From positions 93,944 to 157,943 of the forward strand of contig JANSXH010000011.1 of the NCBI GenBank assembly GCA_024743055.1: a stretch of DNA of 64,000 nt, in the 5' to 3' direction. Shown here in pieces: positions 1 through 8,484 of this stretch (position 1 is its first letter; each line of letters begins with the position of its first letter). The stretch comes from Pseudomonadota bacterium (GTDB taxonomy: Bacteria > Pseudomonadota > Alphaproteobacteria > Sneathiellales > Sneathiellaceae). A model generated the notes under the pieces. It saw only the letters and a list, made by a program, of their open reading frames with translations. It made no database searches and was not told where the DNA came from. The translations under genes and the position numbers were made by a program.

Positions 1-89
1 GAAGGCTGAAGAACACGTCAGAACAGGAATTTAGTGCCGCTTTGGCGGAGATCGACAAAATTGCCTTATTTCGCCTCCAGGATTTGTAA
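1..89 (+). CDS. uraD: OHCU decarboxylase, C-terminal end (partial)
   Basis: An open frame enters from the left edge and stops with TAA at 87-89. The 28 visible residues (from RLKNTSEQEF to RLQDL) resemble the C-terminal helix of 2-oxo-4-hydroxy-4-carboxy-5-ureidoimidazoline decarboxylase, with its RLxN...E...ALxEIxxI...RLxDL pattern. That enzyme makes S-allantoin during urate breakdown. The gene lies 36 bases upstream of allantoicase on the same strand, which fits one ureide-degradation operon. Only the tail is visible, so it could be a stand-alone enzyme or the C-terminus of a fusion with allantoinase PuuE. The identification rests on a short stretch plus context. Confidence 0.6.
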   Translation, partial: RLKNTSEQEFSAALAEIDKIALFRLQDL

Positions 90-125
90 ATATCTAGGGG
101 TGAGGCATTGGAATGGAGTGAAGGA

Positions 126-1130
126 ATGACTACGACAAATTTGAGCGAAGCGGAGTTTGCGGCGCGATATGTTGATCTTGCCTCTCCCCGGCTAGGGGCT
201 GAAGTCACCTTTGCCACAGATGATTTTTTTGCGGACAAGTCCCGCCTCATTGATCCATCTGAGCCTGTCTTTATTGCCGATAAATATGATGAAAATGGCA
301 AATGGATGGATGGCTGGGAAAGCCGTCGTAAAAGGGGTGAGGGGTATGACCATTGTATTGTCCGCCTTGGGCTTCCCGGCATTATTCAAGCAGTGAATAT
401 TGACACCAGCCATTTCACCGGAAATTTTCCACCCGCGGCGTCGCTGGATGCATGCCTGATTGAGGGAGAGCCAACTGAGGATACGTCTTGGACCGAGATA
501 GTGCCATCGGTCAGCTTACAGGGGGACAGCCATCACATGGTATTGGTTGCGAGCCAGGAGACCTGGAGTCATCTTCGCCTCAATATTTATCCTGATGGCG
601 GGGTTGCCCGTTTGCGCGTCTATGGGGAAGTCCAATGCAATTGGGATCTGAAGGACCCCAACGAGGTAATTGATCTCGCTGAGCTGGTGAATGGCGGACG
701 CGGAGTTGCGGCGAGTGATCAGCATTACGGATCGCCCTCCAACATCCTGGCACCTGGCCGCGGAGTAAATATGGGCGATGGCTGGGAAACCCGCCGGCGC
801 CGGGAACCCGGCAATGACTGGGCGATTATTGCCCTTGGTCATGCTGGGGAGGTATCCAAGGTTGAAGTGGACACCGCCCATTTCAAGGGTAATTTTCCCG
901 ACAAATGTTCAGTACAGGCAGCCCTTGTAACAGGCGGGACGGACGAGTCGCTTGTTACCCAAAGCATGTTCTGGAAAACCCTGTTGCCGGAGCAAAAACT
1001 CTCCATGGATGCCATCCATAGTTTCGAAAATGAGCTAGTTGCTTTGGGGCCGGTAAGCCATGTCCGATTGAACATCATTCCCGATGGCGGTGTTAGCAGG
1101 TTACGGCTATTCGGTAAAATCAGCAGGTAG
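126..1130 (+). CDS. alc: Allantoicase
   Basis: Hydrolyses allantoate to ureidoglycolate and urea in the cytoplasm. The protein is a clear tandem duplication. One half contains [20 protein letters not shown] and [17 protein letters not shown]. The other contains [20 protein letters not shown] and [17 protein letters not shown]. These are the paired jelly-roll repeats of the family, and the length (334 residues) is normal. I chose ATG 126 because GGAG at 115-118 is 7 bases upstream. A TTG at 108 would add six residues (MEWSEG) that look non-coding. The stop nearly abuts ureidoglycolate lyase, which completes the ureide route to glyoxylate. Confidence 0.95.
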   Translation: MTTTNLSEAEFAARYVDLASPRLGAEVTFATDDFFADKSRLIDPSEPVFIADKYDENGKWMDGWESRRKRGEGYDHCIVRLGLPGIIQAVNIDTSHFTGNFPPAASLDACLIEGEPTEDTSWTEIVPSVSLQGDSHHMVLVASQETWSHLRLNIYPDGGVARLRVYGEVQCNWDLKDPNEVIDLAELVNGGRGVAASDQHYGSPSNILAPGRGVNMGDGWETRRRREPGNDWAIIALGHAGEVSKVEVDTAHFKGNFPDKCSVQAALVTGGTDESLVTQSMFWKTLLPEQKLSMDAIHSFENELVALGPVSHVRLNIIPDGGVSRLRLFGKISR

Positions 1131-1135
1131 TGGGC

Positions 1136-1621
1136 ATGGACGTTAAGATTGAACCTCTGACATCGGATGCTTTTCAAGGTTTTGGTGATGTCATCGAAAC
1201 CGAAGGCAAAGACCATTTTTCGATCAATAACGGATCAACGGAGCGCTACCATGATCTGGCAAGGGTTGAAGTGGGACCAAACGGTCGCACCCTGGTCAAT
1301 ATATTCCGGGCGACGCCTCTTACCTACCCTCTCAAAGTTACAATGGTAGAACGCCATCCTTTGGCAAGTCAGGCCTTTATTCCGTTATCGGGAGAGCCCT
1401 ATCTGGTTTTGGTTGCTCCAAAGGGCGCGGAGGTCTTACCGGAGAAGCTTCGCGCATTTCAGGCCGGTAGTCAGCAAGGCGTGAATTATCATCCTGGTAC
1501 TTGGCACCACCCGGTCCTTGCGCTTAACAGAGAAAGTGATTTTCTGGTTATCGACAGAGGGGGGGAAGGTGACAATTGCGACGAATTTTATTTTGACACA
1601 GAGATTTGGCTACGCCCCTGA
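1136..1621 (+). CDS. allA: Ureidoglycolate lyase
   Basis: Cleaves ureidoglycolate to glyoxylate and urea, the step after allantoicase. The 161-residue cupin-like protein begins with the family signature IEPLTSDAFQGFGDVIE and contains the active-site segment YHPGTWHHPVLAL. ATG 1136 is preferred to GTG 1130 because AGG at 1125-1127 sits 8 bases upstream; the GTG overlaps the alc stop. Its 3' end overlaps the convergent acetyltransferase by 12 bases, and no terminator hairpin separates them. Confidence 0.95.
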   Translation: MDVKIEPLTSDAFQGFGDVIETEGKDHFSINNGSTERYHDLARVEVGPNGRTLVNIFRATPLTYPLKVTMVERHPLASQAFIPLSGEPYLVLVAPKGAEVLPEKLRAFQAGSQQGVNYHPGTWHHPVLALNRESDFLVIDRGGEGDNCDEFYFDTEIWLRP

Positions 1622-2353
1622 TTTGCTGCGATAGTGATAGCTATAAAGACTTTGATCAAATCCCATTTCACGCCAAAAGCGGACACCCGCTGTATTTGAT
1701 ATGACGACCTGAAGGTAAGCCGTATCGATACCACGACGCTTGGCGTCCTTTAGCAATGCTTGAACTATATCCCTAGCCAGACCTTGCCGCCTAAAATTCA
1801 GGTCCGTCGCAAATTCGTACAGCCCCAGAAGATGTTCAGATCCAATGCCAAGGCCGCAACTGACTACTCTTCCATCATGTAAAACGCTTGCAAAGCGTGC
1901 CTTCAGGCTTGTGAGTTCAATCATCCTTAAAAAGGTATCCTGTTTCGCAGGAGATTGGTCGGTCAATTGTGCCAATGACTTGAGCCATGCTTCTGTCGGT
2001 TGGTCACTGATTAAGACTTTGCCGGTCGGCGAGAAAGTCCTGGCCTTTATTGAAGTGAGAAGACGAACTTCAGTTGGATCATGTAGACCGTATCCCCTTT
2101 CCTCAAGAAAGGTTTCAAGGGATGGATCTGCAAGGGGAGTAAGGCGAAAATGACAAGGCTGGCCAATCCTTCTATAAGCTTCTTCACAATGCATAACTTT
2201 TTGTGCCAGTGGCAAGTCTCCTGGCTCAAGAAAATTTACAGAATTGGCACGGCGCATATGTCCGTTTGCAAAGCGAAGCTTCCAGCCATCATAGTTTTCC
2301 GTTTGCAATGCGGGCAGTGCGTCCAGGGAGTGCCTCTCAATTTTGGAGATCAT
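1610..2353 (-). CDS. GNAT family N-acetyltransferase
   Basis: Probable cytoplasmic acetyl-CoA-dependent N-acetyltransferase; the substrate cannot be read. The C-terminal GNAT fold is visible, with the acetyl-CoA loop NFRRQGLARD (R-x-x-G-x-A) about 60 residues from the end, followed by VVISNTAGVRFWREMGF, the usual last strand and helix. The N-terminal part (ALPALQTENYDGWKLRFANG) is typical of a two-domain GNAT subgroup of about 250 residues. An ATG at 2425 would add 24 unlike residues reaching into the divergent promoter region, so ATG 2353 (MISKIERHS) is chosen, though no strong ribosome site precedes either. It is convergent with allA and divergent from the MMPL gene. Confidence 0.85.
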   Translation of the reverse strand: MISKIERHSLDALPALQTENYDGWKLRFANGHMRRANSVNFLEPGDLPLAQKVMHCEEAYRRIGQPCHFRLTPLADPSLETFLEERGYGLHDPTEVRLLTSIKARTFSPTGKVLISDQPTEAWLKSLAQLTDQSPAKQDTFLRMIELTSLKARFASVLHDGRVVSCGLGIGSEHLLGLYEFATDLNFRRQGLARDIVQALLKDAKRRGIDTAYLQVVISNTAGVRFWREMGFDQSLYSYHYRSKSGA

Positions 2354-2451
2354 TTCGGAGTTGGACAGGGTATAAGTTCCTTTGTTCTTGAATTTGCCAT
2401 TTTGCCGACAATAATCGATCGGCATTCTGCCACAGGAGACACGACCTGCCT

Positions 2452-4572
2452 ATGGGCACTTTTTTCACGAACATGAGGACCCGCTTGCTCGGCATATGCC
2501 TCCTTGTGATGCTGGCAATAACGGCTCTGTTTCTGACATTTGTGGATTTACGTCCGCAAGTGACACCGGACTTCTTCTTTGGAACCGATGATCCGGATAT
2601 GGCGCAATCTGCGGCTATCCGTGAACTCTTTCCATCGGATGCCTTTCTCATCATCAGTGCTGCCAGTCCGGATATCTATTCCCCCACCTATTTCCAGCGG
2701 ATCAAGGCTTTTTCCTCCAACCTCAATGCCCTACAGGGTATAGACAGACTGGTGAGCGTAAGCGAAGGTCCGGATGGTATTGAGGAGGCGCTAACTAGTC
2801 CATTTTGGCGCCCTTTACTGATCAGTGAAAATGAAGAAGCTACATTGCTCATCGCCTTTCTCAGTCATCCAGTCGCCGACAACCTAATCGAAGAAGTAGA
2901 AGCTGCAGCACGCCTGTTTCAAAATGACAAGACTTTTGAAGTTCGTTTGTCAGGTATGCCCTACATCGTGGAACAGATTCGCCGTAGTCTGATTCACGAT
3001 ATCCAGCTCTTTAGTGGGTTGGCGTTGCTGATCTTTTCGATTTTGCTGTTTGCCTTGTTTCGATCGCCAATGATTGTTGTCGGCGCTGCGGCAAGCGGCT
3101 TAACGGCCATCCTGTTGACACTTCTGATCTTACAGGTTCTGGGTCAGCCCGTTGGAATACTGACAGCAAATCTTGCCATCATTGTTTATGTTCTGGTTCA
3201 ATCTCAACTCATTTACCTAACCTCCAATTGGCGACAAGAAGGGGAAAAGCCTGATGCCGTAAGACAGGCGGTAGTCAAAACCGTCAGAGCATCTGCCTGG
3301 TGCACTGTCACGACCTTGCTTGGTTTTGCAACCTTACAATTTGTTGCTGCTGAGCCGCTTCGCCAGTTAGGAACAGGAGGAATTGTCGGCGCCCTTTCGG
3401 CGCTGCTTTGCTGTTTTCTCCTTTACCCCGTCTTTCTGATGTTTGCACGACAAAGGCTTCTTAGGAAGAAAACCAGATCAAAGCCTGTAAGTCCAGCTAG
3501 CTATGGGTCAGTTCTGAGGGGAGGGATCGCACTGATCTTGCTGGCAGTAACTATTCTATCCCTTCCCGGATTGTTTCGGTTGAATACCGATCCAAGCCTG
3601 CTGTCATATTTTTCTGAAGGATCGGAACTGCGAGAGGGGTTGGAATTTATTGACAGGAACGGTGGCAGTAGTCCGGCGGAATTGGTTGTGCGAAGAGCAA
3701 GTGGGGATCGTTTGGACAACGAAGAGAGTTATGAGGCCTTGTGGCGTCTTCATCATTCCCTCCAAAAGCATCCGGAGGTTGGAACTGTAATCTCGCTGCC
3801 AGCTTTGCTTGCAGAAGCCAACAATCACCCACTGGCCTTTCTGCTTCCCTGGCGGGAAATCGTAAGCCTGCTGTCATTGGAAATAAACCAGAATATTGCC
3901 AATAGTTTTCTCACTGAGGATAGAGATCAAACCTTGTATGTTCTGAGAATGAAAGAAGGCGGACGTGGCGCGAGCCGGGTCGATGTAATGGGGGAAATCC
4001 GTGTTCTTATAGAGGAAGCTGGATTTGATCAGGTATTGTCAGGTGGGGTTTATGTGTTGCAAGGCAGGTTGTCAGATTTGATCCTACAAAGCTTAACTAC
4101 TGGAGTCGTTAGTTTGCTAATTCTCATAGGTTTAGTCGGATATGCTGCGAGCCGCCGGATCAGTATAACCCTAGCCATGACAGCAACCGCCACCTTAGTT
4201 CCCGTTTCAATCTTGGGAGCGGCTGGTTGGCTGGCGATCCCGATTGATGTTATCTCTGCGCCGGCTATAAGTGTCTGTTTAGGTATCGCTGTCGATGCCT
4301 TGATCCATCTCTCCCTGGCCGTAAAGCGAAATTTACCTGCGTCCTCAGCTAGCGTTGCATGGGATCTGGCATTGCGGGAGCAGGCCCCCGGCATCCTGGC
4401 TTCTACAGGAGTGATCGCAGTAGGGTTTGTTATATTTGCCTATTCCGGTTTTCCGCCAACCGCCCGGTTTGGCGGTGCAATTGTTCTAGGATCTTTGGTG
4501 GCTGGATGCGCAGCTCTGACTTTGTTCCCGATCCTGGGTCGCCTGTTTTTACAGGTTGGGGTTAAGCAATGA
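2452..4572 (+). CDS. RND/MMPL-type integral membrane transporter
   Basis: Inner-membrane protein of the RND superfamily, MMPL type, 706 residues. An N-terminal membrane helix (about 8-28) is followed by a large non-cytoplasmic loop, a block of roughly five helices (about 185-340), a second periplasmic loop and a final helix block from about 555. This is the duplicated RND half-repeat plan without a long cytoplasmic tail. Family members export lipids, hopanoids or other hydrophobic molecules, but no substrate can be inferred. The stop overlaps the hrpB start by 4 bases (ATGA), implying co-transcription. ATG 2452 has AGGAG about 13 bases upstream; ATG 2473 is an alternative. Confidence 0.85.
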   Translation: MGTFFTNMRTRLLGICLLVMLAITALFLTFVDLRPQVTPDFFFGTDDPDMAQSAAIRELFPSDAFLIISAASPDIYSPTYFQRIKAFSSNLNALQGIDRLVSVSEGPDGIEEALTSPFWRPLLISENEEATLLIAFLSHPVADNLIEEVEAAARLFQNDKTFEVRLSGMPYIVEQIRRSLIHDIQLFSGLALLIFSILLFALFRSPMIVVGAAASGLTAILLTLLILQVLGQPVGILTANLAIIVYVLVQSQLIYLTSNWRQEGEKPDAVRQAVVKTVRASAWCTVTTLLGFATLQFVAAEPLRQLGTGGIVGALSALLCCFLLYPVFLMFARQRLLRKKTRSKPVSPASYGSVLRGGIALILLAVTILSLPGLFRLNTDPSLLSYFSEGSELREGLEFIDRNGGSSPAELVVRRASGDRLDNEESYEALWRLHHSLQKHPEVGTVISLPALLAEANNHPLAFLLPWREIVSLLSLEINQNIANSFLTEDRDQTLYVLRMKEGGRGASRVDVMGEIRVLIEEAGFDQVLSGGVYVLQGRLSDLILQSLTTGVVSLLILIGLVGYAASRRISITLAMTATATLVPVSILGAAGWLAIPIDVISAPAISVCLGIAVDALIHLSLAVKRNLPASSASVAWDLALREQAPGILASTGVIAVGFVIFAYSGFPPTARFGGAIVLGSLVAGCAALTLFPILGRLFLQVGVKQ

Positions 4573-7097
4573 CACTCACCATCCGAACTACGGGGCTTCC
4601 GGTAGAGGATAGTTTGCCCGAGATCATTGAGGCTATGAGCAAATCTCCTTCTGCCATCCTGAAAGCAGCGCCCGGCGCAGGAAAGACATCCCTCGTCCCA
4701 TTGCACCTTTTAAATGAGGTCATAAGCCACGATCAGAAAATCTTGATGCTGGAGCCACGACGGTTGGCGGCCAGAGCTTCGGCTCATCGCATGGCCGATT
4801 TAATTGGTGAAACTGTCGGAGAGACAGCGGGATATCGGGTCCGGCTGGATAGCAAGATTTCGCCGAAAACCCGGATAGAGGTGGTGACGGAAGGAATTCT
4901 GACACGCCGTTTGCAAGCTGATCCGGAGTTGAAGGGCGTCGGAATGATCATTTTTGATGAATTTCATGAACGTAGTTTGCAAACAGATCTGGGTCTCGCT
5001 TTGTCCCTTGAGGTGCAGGAAGGTTTGCGTGAGGATCTGAAAATACTCCTTATGTCTGCGACCCTTGATACCAACAAGCTATCAAATCTTCTACGGGGGG
5101 CCCCTGTTATTGAATCTGAAGGGCGGCAATTTCCTGTTGAGACCAGATATTTGCCGCAAAAACCTAACAGCCGCATTGACAGGTTTGTAGCCGATGCGGT
5201 TATGTCAGCGCTGAGGCAGGACCCGGGAGATGTCCTTGTTTTCCTGCCGGGTGCTGGCGAAATCAACCGTGTACAGGAAAATTTAAAGTCGTTGAAAAAC
5301 GATCAAGATATTCTGATTTTACCCCTATTTGGAAACCTGGGATTAAAGGATCAGAATCGGGCGATCCAGCCGGACCCGCAAGGACGACGAAAAGTCGTTC
5401 TGTCAACGGATATAGCCGAAACCAGCCTGACAATTGAGGGCGTCCATATCGTTGTTGATGCGGGATTGTCCCGTGCGCCCAGGTTTGACCCTAACTCAGG
5501 GATGAGCCGATTGGAGACCAGTCGCGTTTCAAAGGCATCTGCAGATCAGCGGCGAGGGCGTGCTGGAAGGCTGGGCCCTGGTATCTGTTATAGGCTATGG
5601 GCCGAGCCTCTTAATCATGGCCTCTCTGAATTTACCAGCCCTGAAATCATGGTGACGGATTTAAGCGGTCTAGTATTGGAACTCGCCGCTTGGGGAGCCC
5701 ACAATCCTGATGATTTAGTTTGGATGACCCGCCCACCGGAAGGCCATATGTCTCAAGCACGTGATCTTCTAAAGATTTTAGGAGCGCTGGATCAACAGTT
5801 TAGGATAACAGCGCTTGGCAAAGAGATGGCAAAACTTCCCCTCCATCCAAGGCTCGCTTGCATGGTTCTGAAATCCCGGGAAATGAAGGCGGAGTTTTTG
5901 GGATGCTCCATTGCAGCTATTCTGTCGGAACGGGACTTGATTGGCCGGGATCGGGAGAACCCGAATTCAAACCTGCTGGACAGAGTTGAATTACTATCCT
6001 CGCCGGGCAATTCTGGATCAAGAAACCGATCGGGAGTGAACATCACTCAGCTCAGGCGACTTGCCCAGATACGGGATGATTTGATGCGCCGCATTGGCGC
6101 CAGATCAAAGTCGATGTCAGTCAATCTCTCAGGGACATTGCTGGCCTTTGCATATCCCGATCGGATCGGTGAATTGAGAAAGGGAAGTCAGGTTCAATAT
6201 CGGCTTACCGGGGGACGTGGAGCCCGGCTTTTGGAAAATGATCGTCTGTCCTCAGAGCCTTACATTGTTGTCGCTGATTTGGATGGTAAGGATCGAGAGG
6301 CCATTATTCACCTGGCCGCTCCTATAGCTTTTAAAGACCTTGTGTCAGCCTTCAAGGAGGCCTTCAGGGAGGACGACCGTGTCTATTGGGATGACAAAAA
6401 ACAAAGAGTCCTGTCAGTAACAGAGAAGAAGCTAGGGGCCTTGGTTCTTGATCAGAAAAAGCAGCTAGATCCGGATCCTGACGAGGTGCTGGCAGTTTTG
6501 GTAAAGACTCTCGGGGAGGAAGGGCTAGGCTTTCTTTCCTGGGGCGACGATAGCCTTTCATTGCTGGCTCGCTTGAAATTTGCCCGACATCACGGGACCA
6601 CCGAAGACTGGCCAGACTATTCAGAAACCGCACTTTTAGAAAACCTGGAGCACTGGCTTGGGCCTTATCTGTCGGGAATATCCAGTCTATCCGAAATTAA
6701 AGCTTTGAAGATTCATCCTATTCTTGAGGCTGGTTTATCTCATGCGCAAAAGAAGGAGTTGAGTAGATTTGCCCCTGTTACAATTGAGGTTCCAAGTGGG
6801 TCCAAGGTTCGGTTAGATTACACAGACCCTGAGATGCCGGTTTTAGCTGTCCGCTTGCAGGAGGTATTTGGGCTCGAAAATGTTCCGAAACTAGCGGGTG
6901 GGAGAATTCCAGTGTCGATACATCTACTGTCTCCCGCTCGCCGTCCTTTACAGATCACGTCTGACCTCGCCGGTTTCTGGAGAACCAGCTATCACGATGT
7001 CAAAAAGGACATGAAAGGGCGCTATCCTAAGCATTACTGGCCGGATGACCCGCTTCAGGCTGAACCCACTAGCAGAGCCAAGCCGAGAAAGAAATAA
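4569..7097 (+). CDS. hrpB: ATP-dependent helicase HrpB
   Basis: DEAH-box superfamily 2 helicase of 842 residues, close to the usual HrpB length. Visible motifs in order are Walker A APGAGKTSLVP (about residue 36), FDEFHERSLQTD (motif II), MSATLD (motif III), STDIAETSLTIEGV (motif V) and QRRGRAGR (motif VI). The helicase-associated region and the HrpB-specific C-terminal domain follow, ending in a basic tail (AKPRKK). Its cellular role in bacteria is poorly defined. The start overlaps the MMPL stop in an ATGA. Its 3' end lies 7 bases from the convergent secretion operon, and no terminator is visible between them. Confidence 0.95.
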   Translation: MTLTIRTTGLPVEDSLPEIIEAMSKSPSAILKAAPGAGKTSLVPLHLLNEVISHDQKILMLEPRRLAARASAHRMADLIGETVGETAGYRVRLDSKISPKTRIEVVTEGILTRRLQADPELKGVGMIIFDEFHERSLQTDLGLALSLEVQEGLREDLKILLMSATLDTNKLSNLLRGAPVIESEGRQFPVETRYLPQKPNSRIDRFVADAVMSALRQDPGDVLVFLPGAGEINRVQENLKSLKNDQDILILPLFGNLGLKDQNRAIQPDPQGRRKVVLSTDIAETSLTIEGVHIVVDAGLSRAPRFDPNSGMSRLETSRVSKASADQRRGRAGRLGPGICYRLWAEPLNHGLSEFTSPEIMVTDLSGLVLELAAWGAHNPDDLVWMTRPPEGHMSQARDLLKILGALDQQFRITALGKEMAKLPLHPRLACMVLKSREMKAEFLGCSIAAILSERDLIGRDRENPNSNLLDRVELLSSPGNSGSRNRSGVNITQLRRLAQIRDDLMRRIGARSKSMSVNLSGTLLAFAYPDRIGELRKGSQVQYRLTGGRGARLLENDRLSSEPYIVVADLDGKDREAIIHLAAPIAFKDLVSAFKEAFREDDRVYWDDKKQRVLSVTEKKLGALVLDQKKQLDPDPDEVLAVLVKTLGEEGLGFLSWGDDSLSLLARLKFARHHGTTEDWPDYSETALLENLEHWLGPYLSGISSLSEIKALKIHPILEAGLSHAQKKELSRFAPVTIEVPSGSKVRLDYTDPEMPVLAVRLQEVFGLENVPKLAGGRIPVSIHLLSPARRPLQITSDLAGFWRTSYHDVKKDMKGRYPKHYWPDDPLQAEPTSRAKPRKK

Positions 7098-7104
7098 CCT
7101 ACGT

Positions 7105-8484
7105 CTAACGCTCCCTGAAGGACTGACCGATGGTCGTATGGATCGGTTTCAATAGGTACTCCATGACGGTTTTTTCGCCGGACTGGATGTCTGCGGTTGC
7201 CGTCATACCTGGCAGAATGAGGTTTCGCTCAGGATTATCACCGACATAGGATTTTGAAAGCTTGATTTTTCCCTTATAAAAAGGGTTGCCCTGTTCATCC
7301 TCAAATGTGGTGGCAGAAATATGAATGAGCTTGCCTTTAACCGATCCGTAGCGGGAATAGTTGTAGGTGGCGAATTTAACCGTTGCCGGTTGATCTAATT
7401 CCAGATGGCCAATGTCTTCGGGCCGGATATGTACTTCAAGGATCAACTCTTGACCAATAGGAACAACGGTCAAAATTGTGCTGCCGGGCGCAATCACATT
7501 GCCGATTGATTTGACGTCCAGTCCTTGCACCACGCCTTCCACTGGTGAATAGATATCCAAACGGTAAAGTTTGCTTCTCAACTTGCTGAGATTTTCCTCC
7601 ATCTCGGCCGCTTCGGCATTTGTTGAGGCCATTTCGTCGAGAGCATCCCGGATAGACCGATCAACTACTTCTGAAAGACGGCCCCGTGCTTCGGTAATAG
7701 CCTGATCTACAGAAACAGTTTTTAAAGAGATTTCTTCTAACCGTCCTTGCTCCTTCAAATACTCCCGTTCCGATTCTAAATAGTCGAAACGGCTCAAGGT
7801 ACTATTTTTGAGGAGGCGTTTGCGAATGCTTAATTGCTCCTCAAGCGGAGCAATCTGCTTGGAAAGAATGCTCTGTTGTTTTGTCAGGAAGGATTTTTCA
7901 GATTTTCTCTGCTCAATTTGGGAAATTAGGATAGTCCGTTGGTTCTTCAGATCAAGCCGCTGTGCTTCCAACAAGGCCTTCTGTTCTTTCAAAAACGGCT
8001 GGAACCGATTATCAACCTCTGCGAACTCGAGATCCGTATTGTTTGTGAAGGCTTCTAGGCGTGCGATCTTCATTCTCAGAATGACCAGTTGTGTACTGGC
8101 TTTTTTAATTTCTGCCTTCAAGTCTGTCGGGTCCAGCCTGACCAAGACCTGACCTTTTTTGACGATCTCACCCTCGGACACGTCAATCTCGTTAATTGTG
8201 CCACCATCAATGTGTTGCAAGATCTGGACAGCACCGCTCGGAACAACTTTTCCCGATGTGACGGCAACTTCGTCAATTTTGGCAAACTGGGCCCAGATAA
8301 CGAAGGCTATGATAATACCAAATCCAAACACCAGGGCGGTTCTTAAAAACGGTGCAGGCCCATTTTCCTCGAGCATGATGGAGAGACCAAGGCGATTACC
8401 GATGCTTTGACCTTTGTCCAGCGTTTGCTTCGTGTCCTGTACTTCCGGGGAATTGGAGCTTCCGGATTTTGTAGAATCCATCAT
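7105..8484 (-). CDS. HlyD-family membrane-fusion protein, T1SS locus 1
   Basis: Periplasmic adaptor of a type I secretion system, linking the inner-membrane ABC exporter to a TolC-type channel. One N-terminal helix (about residues 50-68) is followed by a biotinyl-lipoyl half-motif (SEGEIVKKGQVLVRLDPTDL). A long coiled-coil hairpin covers about 110-290. The second lipoyl half and the beta-barrel region (SPVEGVVQGLDVKSIGNVI) follow, and the C-terminus (MEYLLKPI) is typical of HlyD/LapC. ATG 8484 overlaps the ABC stop (TGATG) and has AAGG 6 bases upstream; a GTG at 8487 is also possible. It is last in an operon of three. No outer-membrane channel gene is adjacent; the TolC-family gene at 50867 is a candidate partner. 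Confidence 0.93.
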   Translation of the reverse strand: MMDSTKSGSSNSPEVQDTKQTLDKGQSIGNRLGLSIMLEENGPAPFLRTALVFGFGIIIAFVIWAQFAKIDEVAVTSGKVVPSGAVQILQHIDGGTINEIDVSEGEIVKKGQVLVRLDPTDLKAEIKKASTQLVILRMKIARLEAFTNNTDLEFAEVDNRFQPFLKEQKALLEAQRLDLKNQRTILISQIEQRKSEKSFLTKQQSILSKQIAPLEEQLSIRKRLLKNSTLSRFDYLESEREYLKEQGRLEEISLKTVSVDQAITEARGRLSEVVDRSIRDALDEMASTNAEAAEMEENLSKLRSKLYRLDIYSPVEGVVQGLDVKSIGNVIAPGSTILTVVPIGQELILEVHIRPEDIGHLELDQPATVKFATYNYSRYGSVKGKLIHISATTFEDEQGNPFYKGKIKLSKSYVGDNPERNLILPGMTATADIQSGEKTVMEYLLKPIHTTIGQSFRER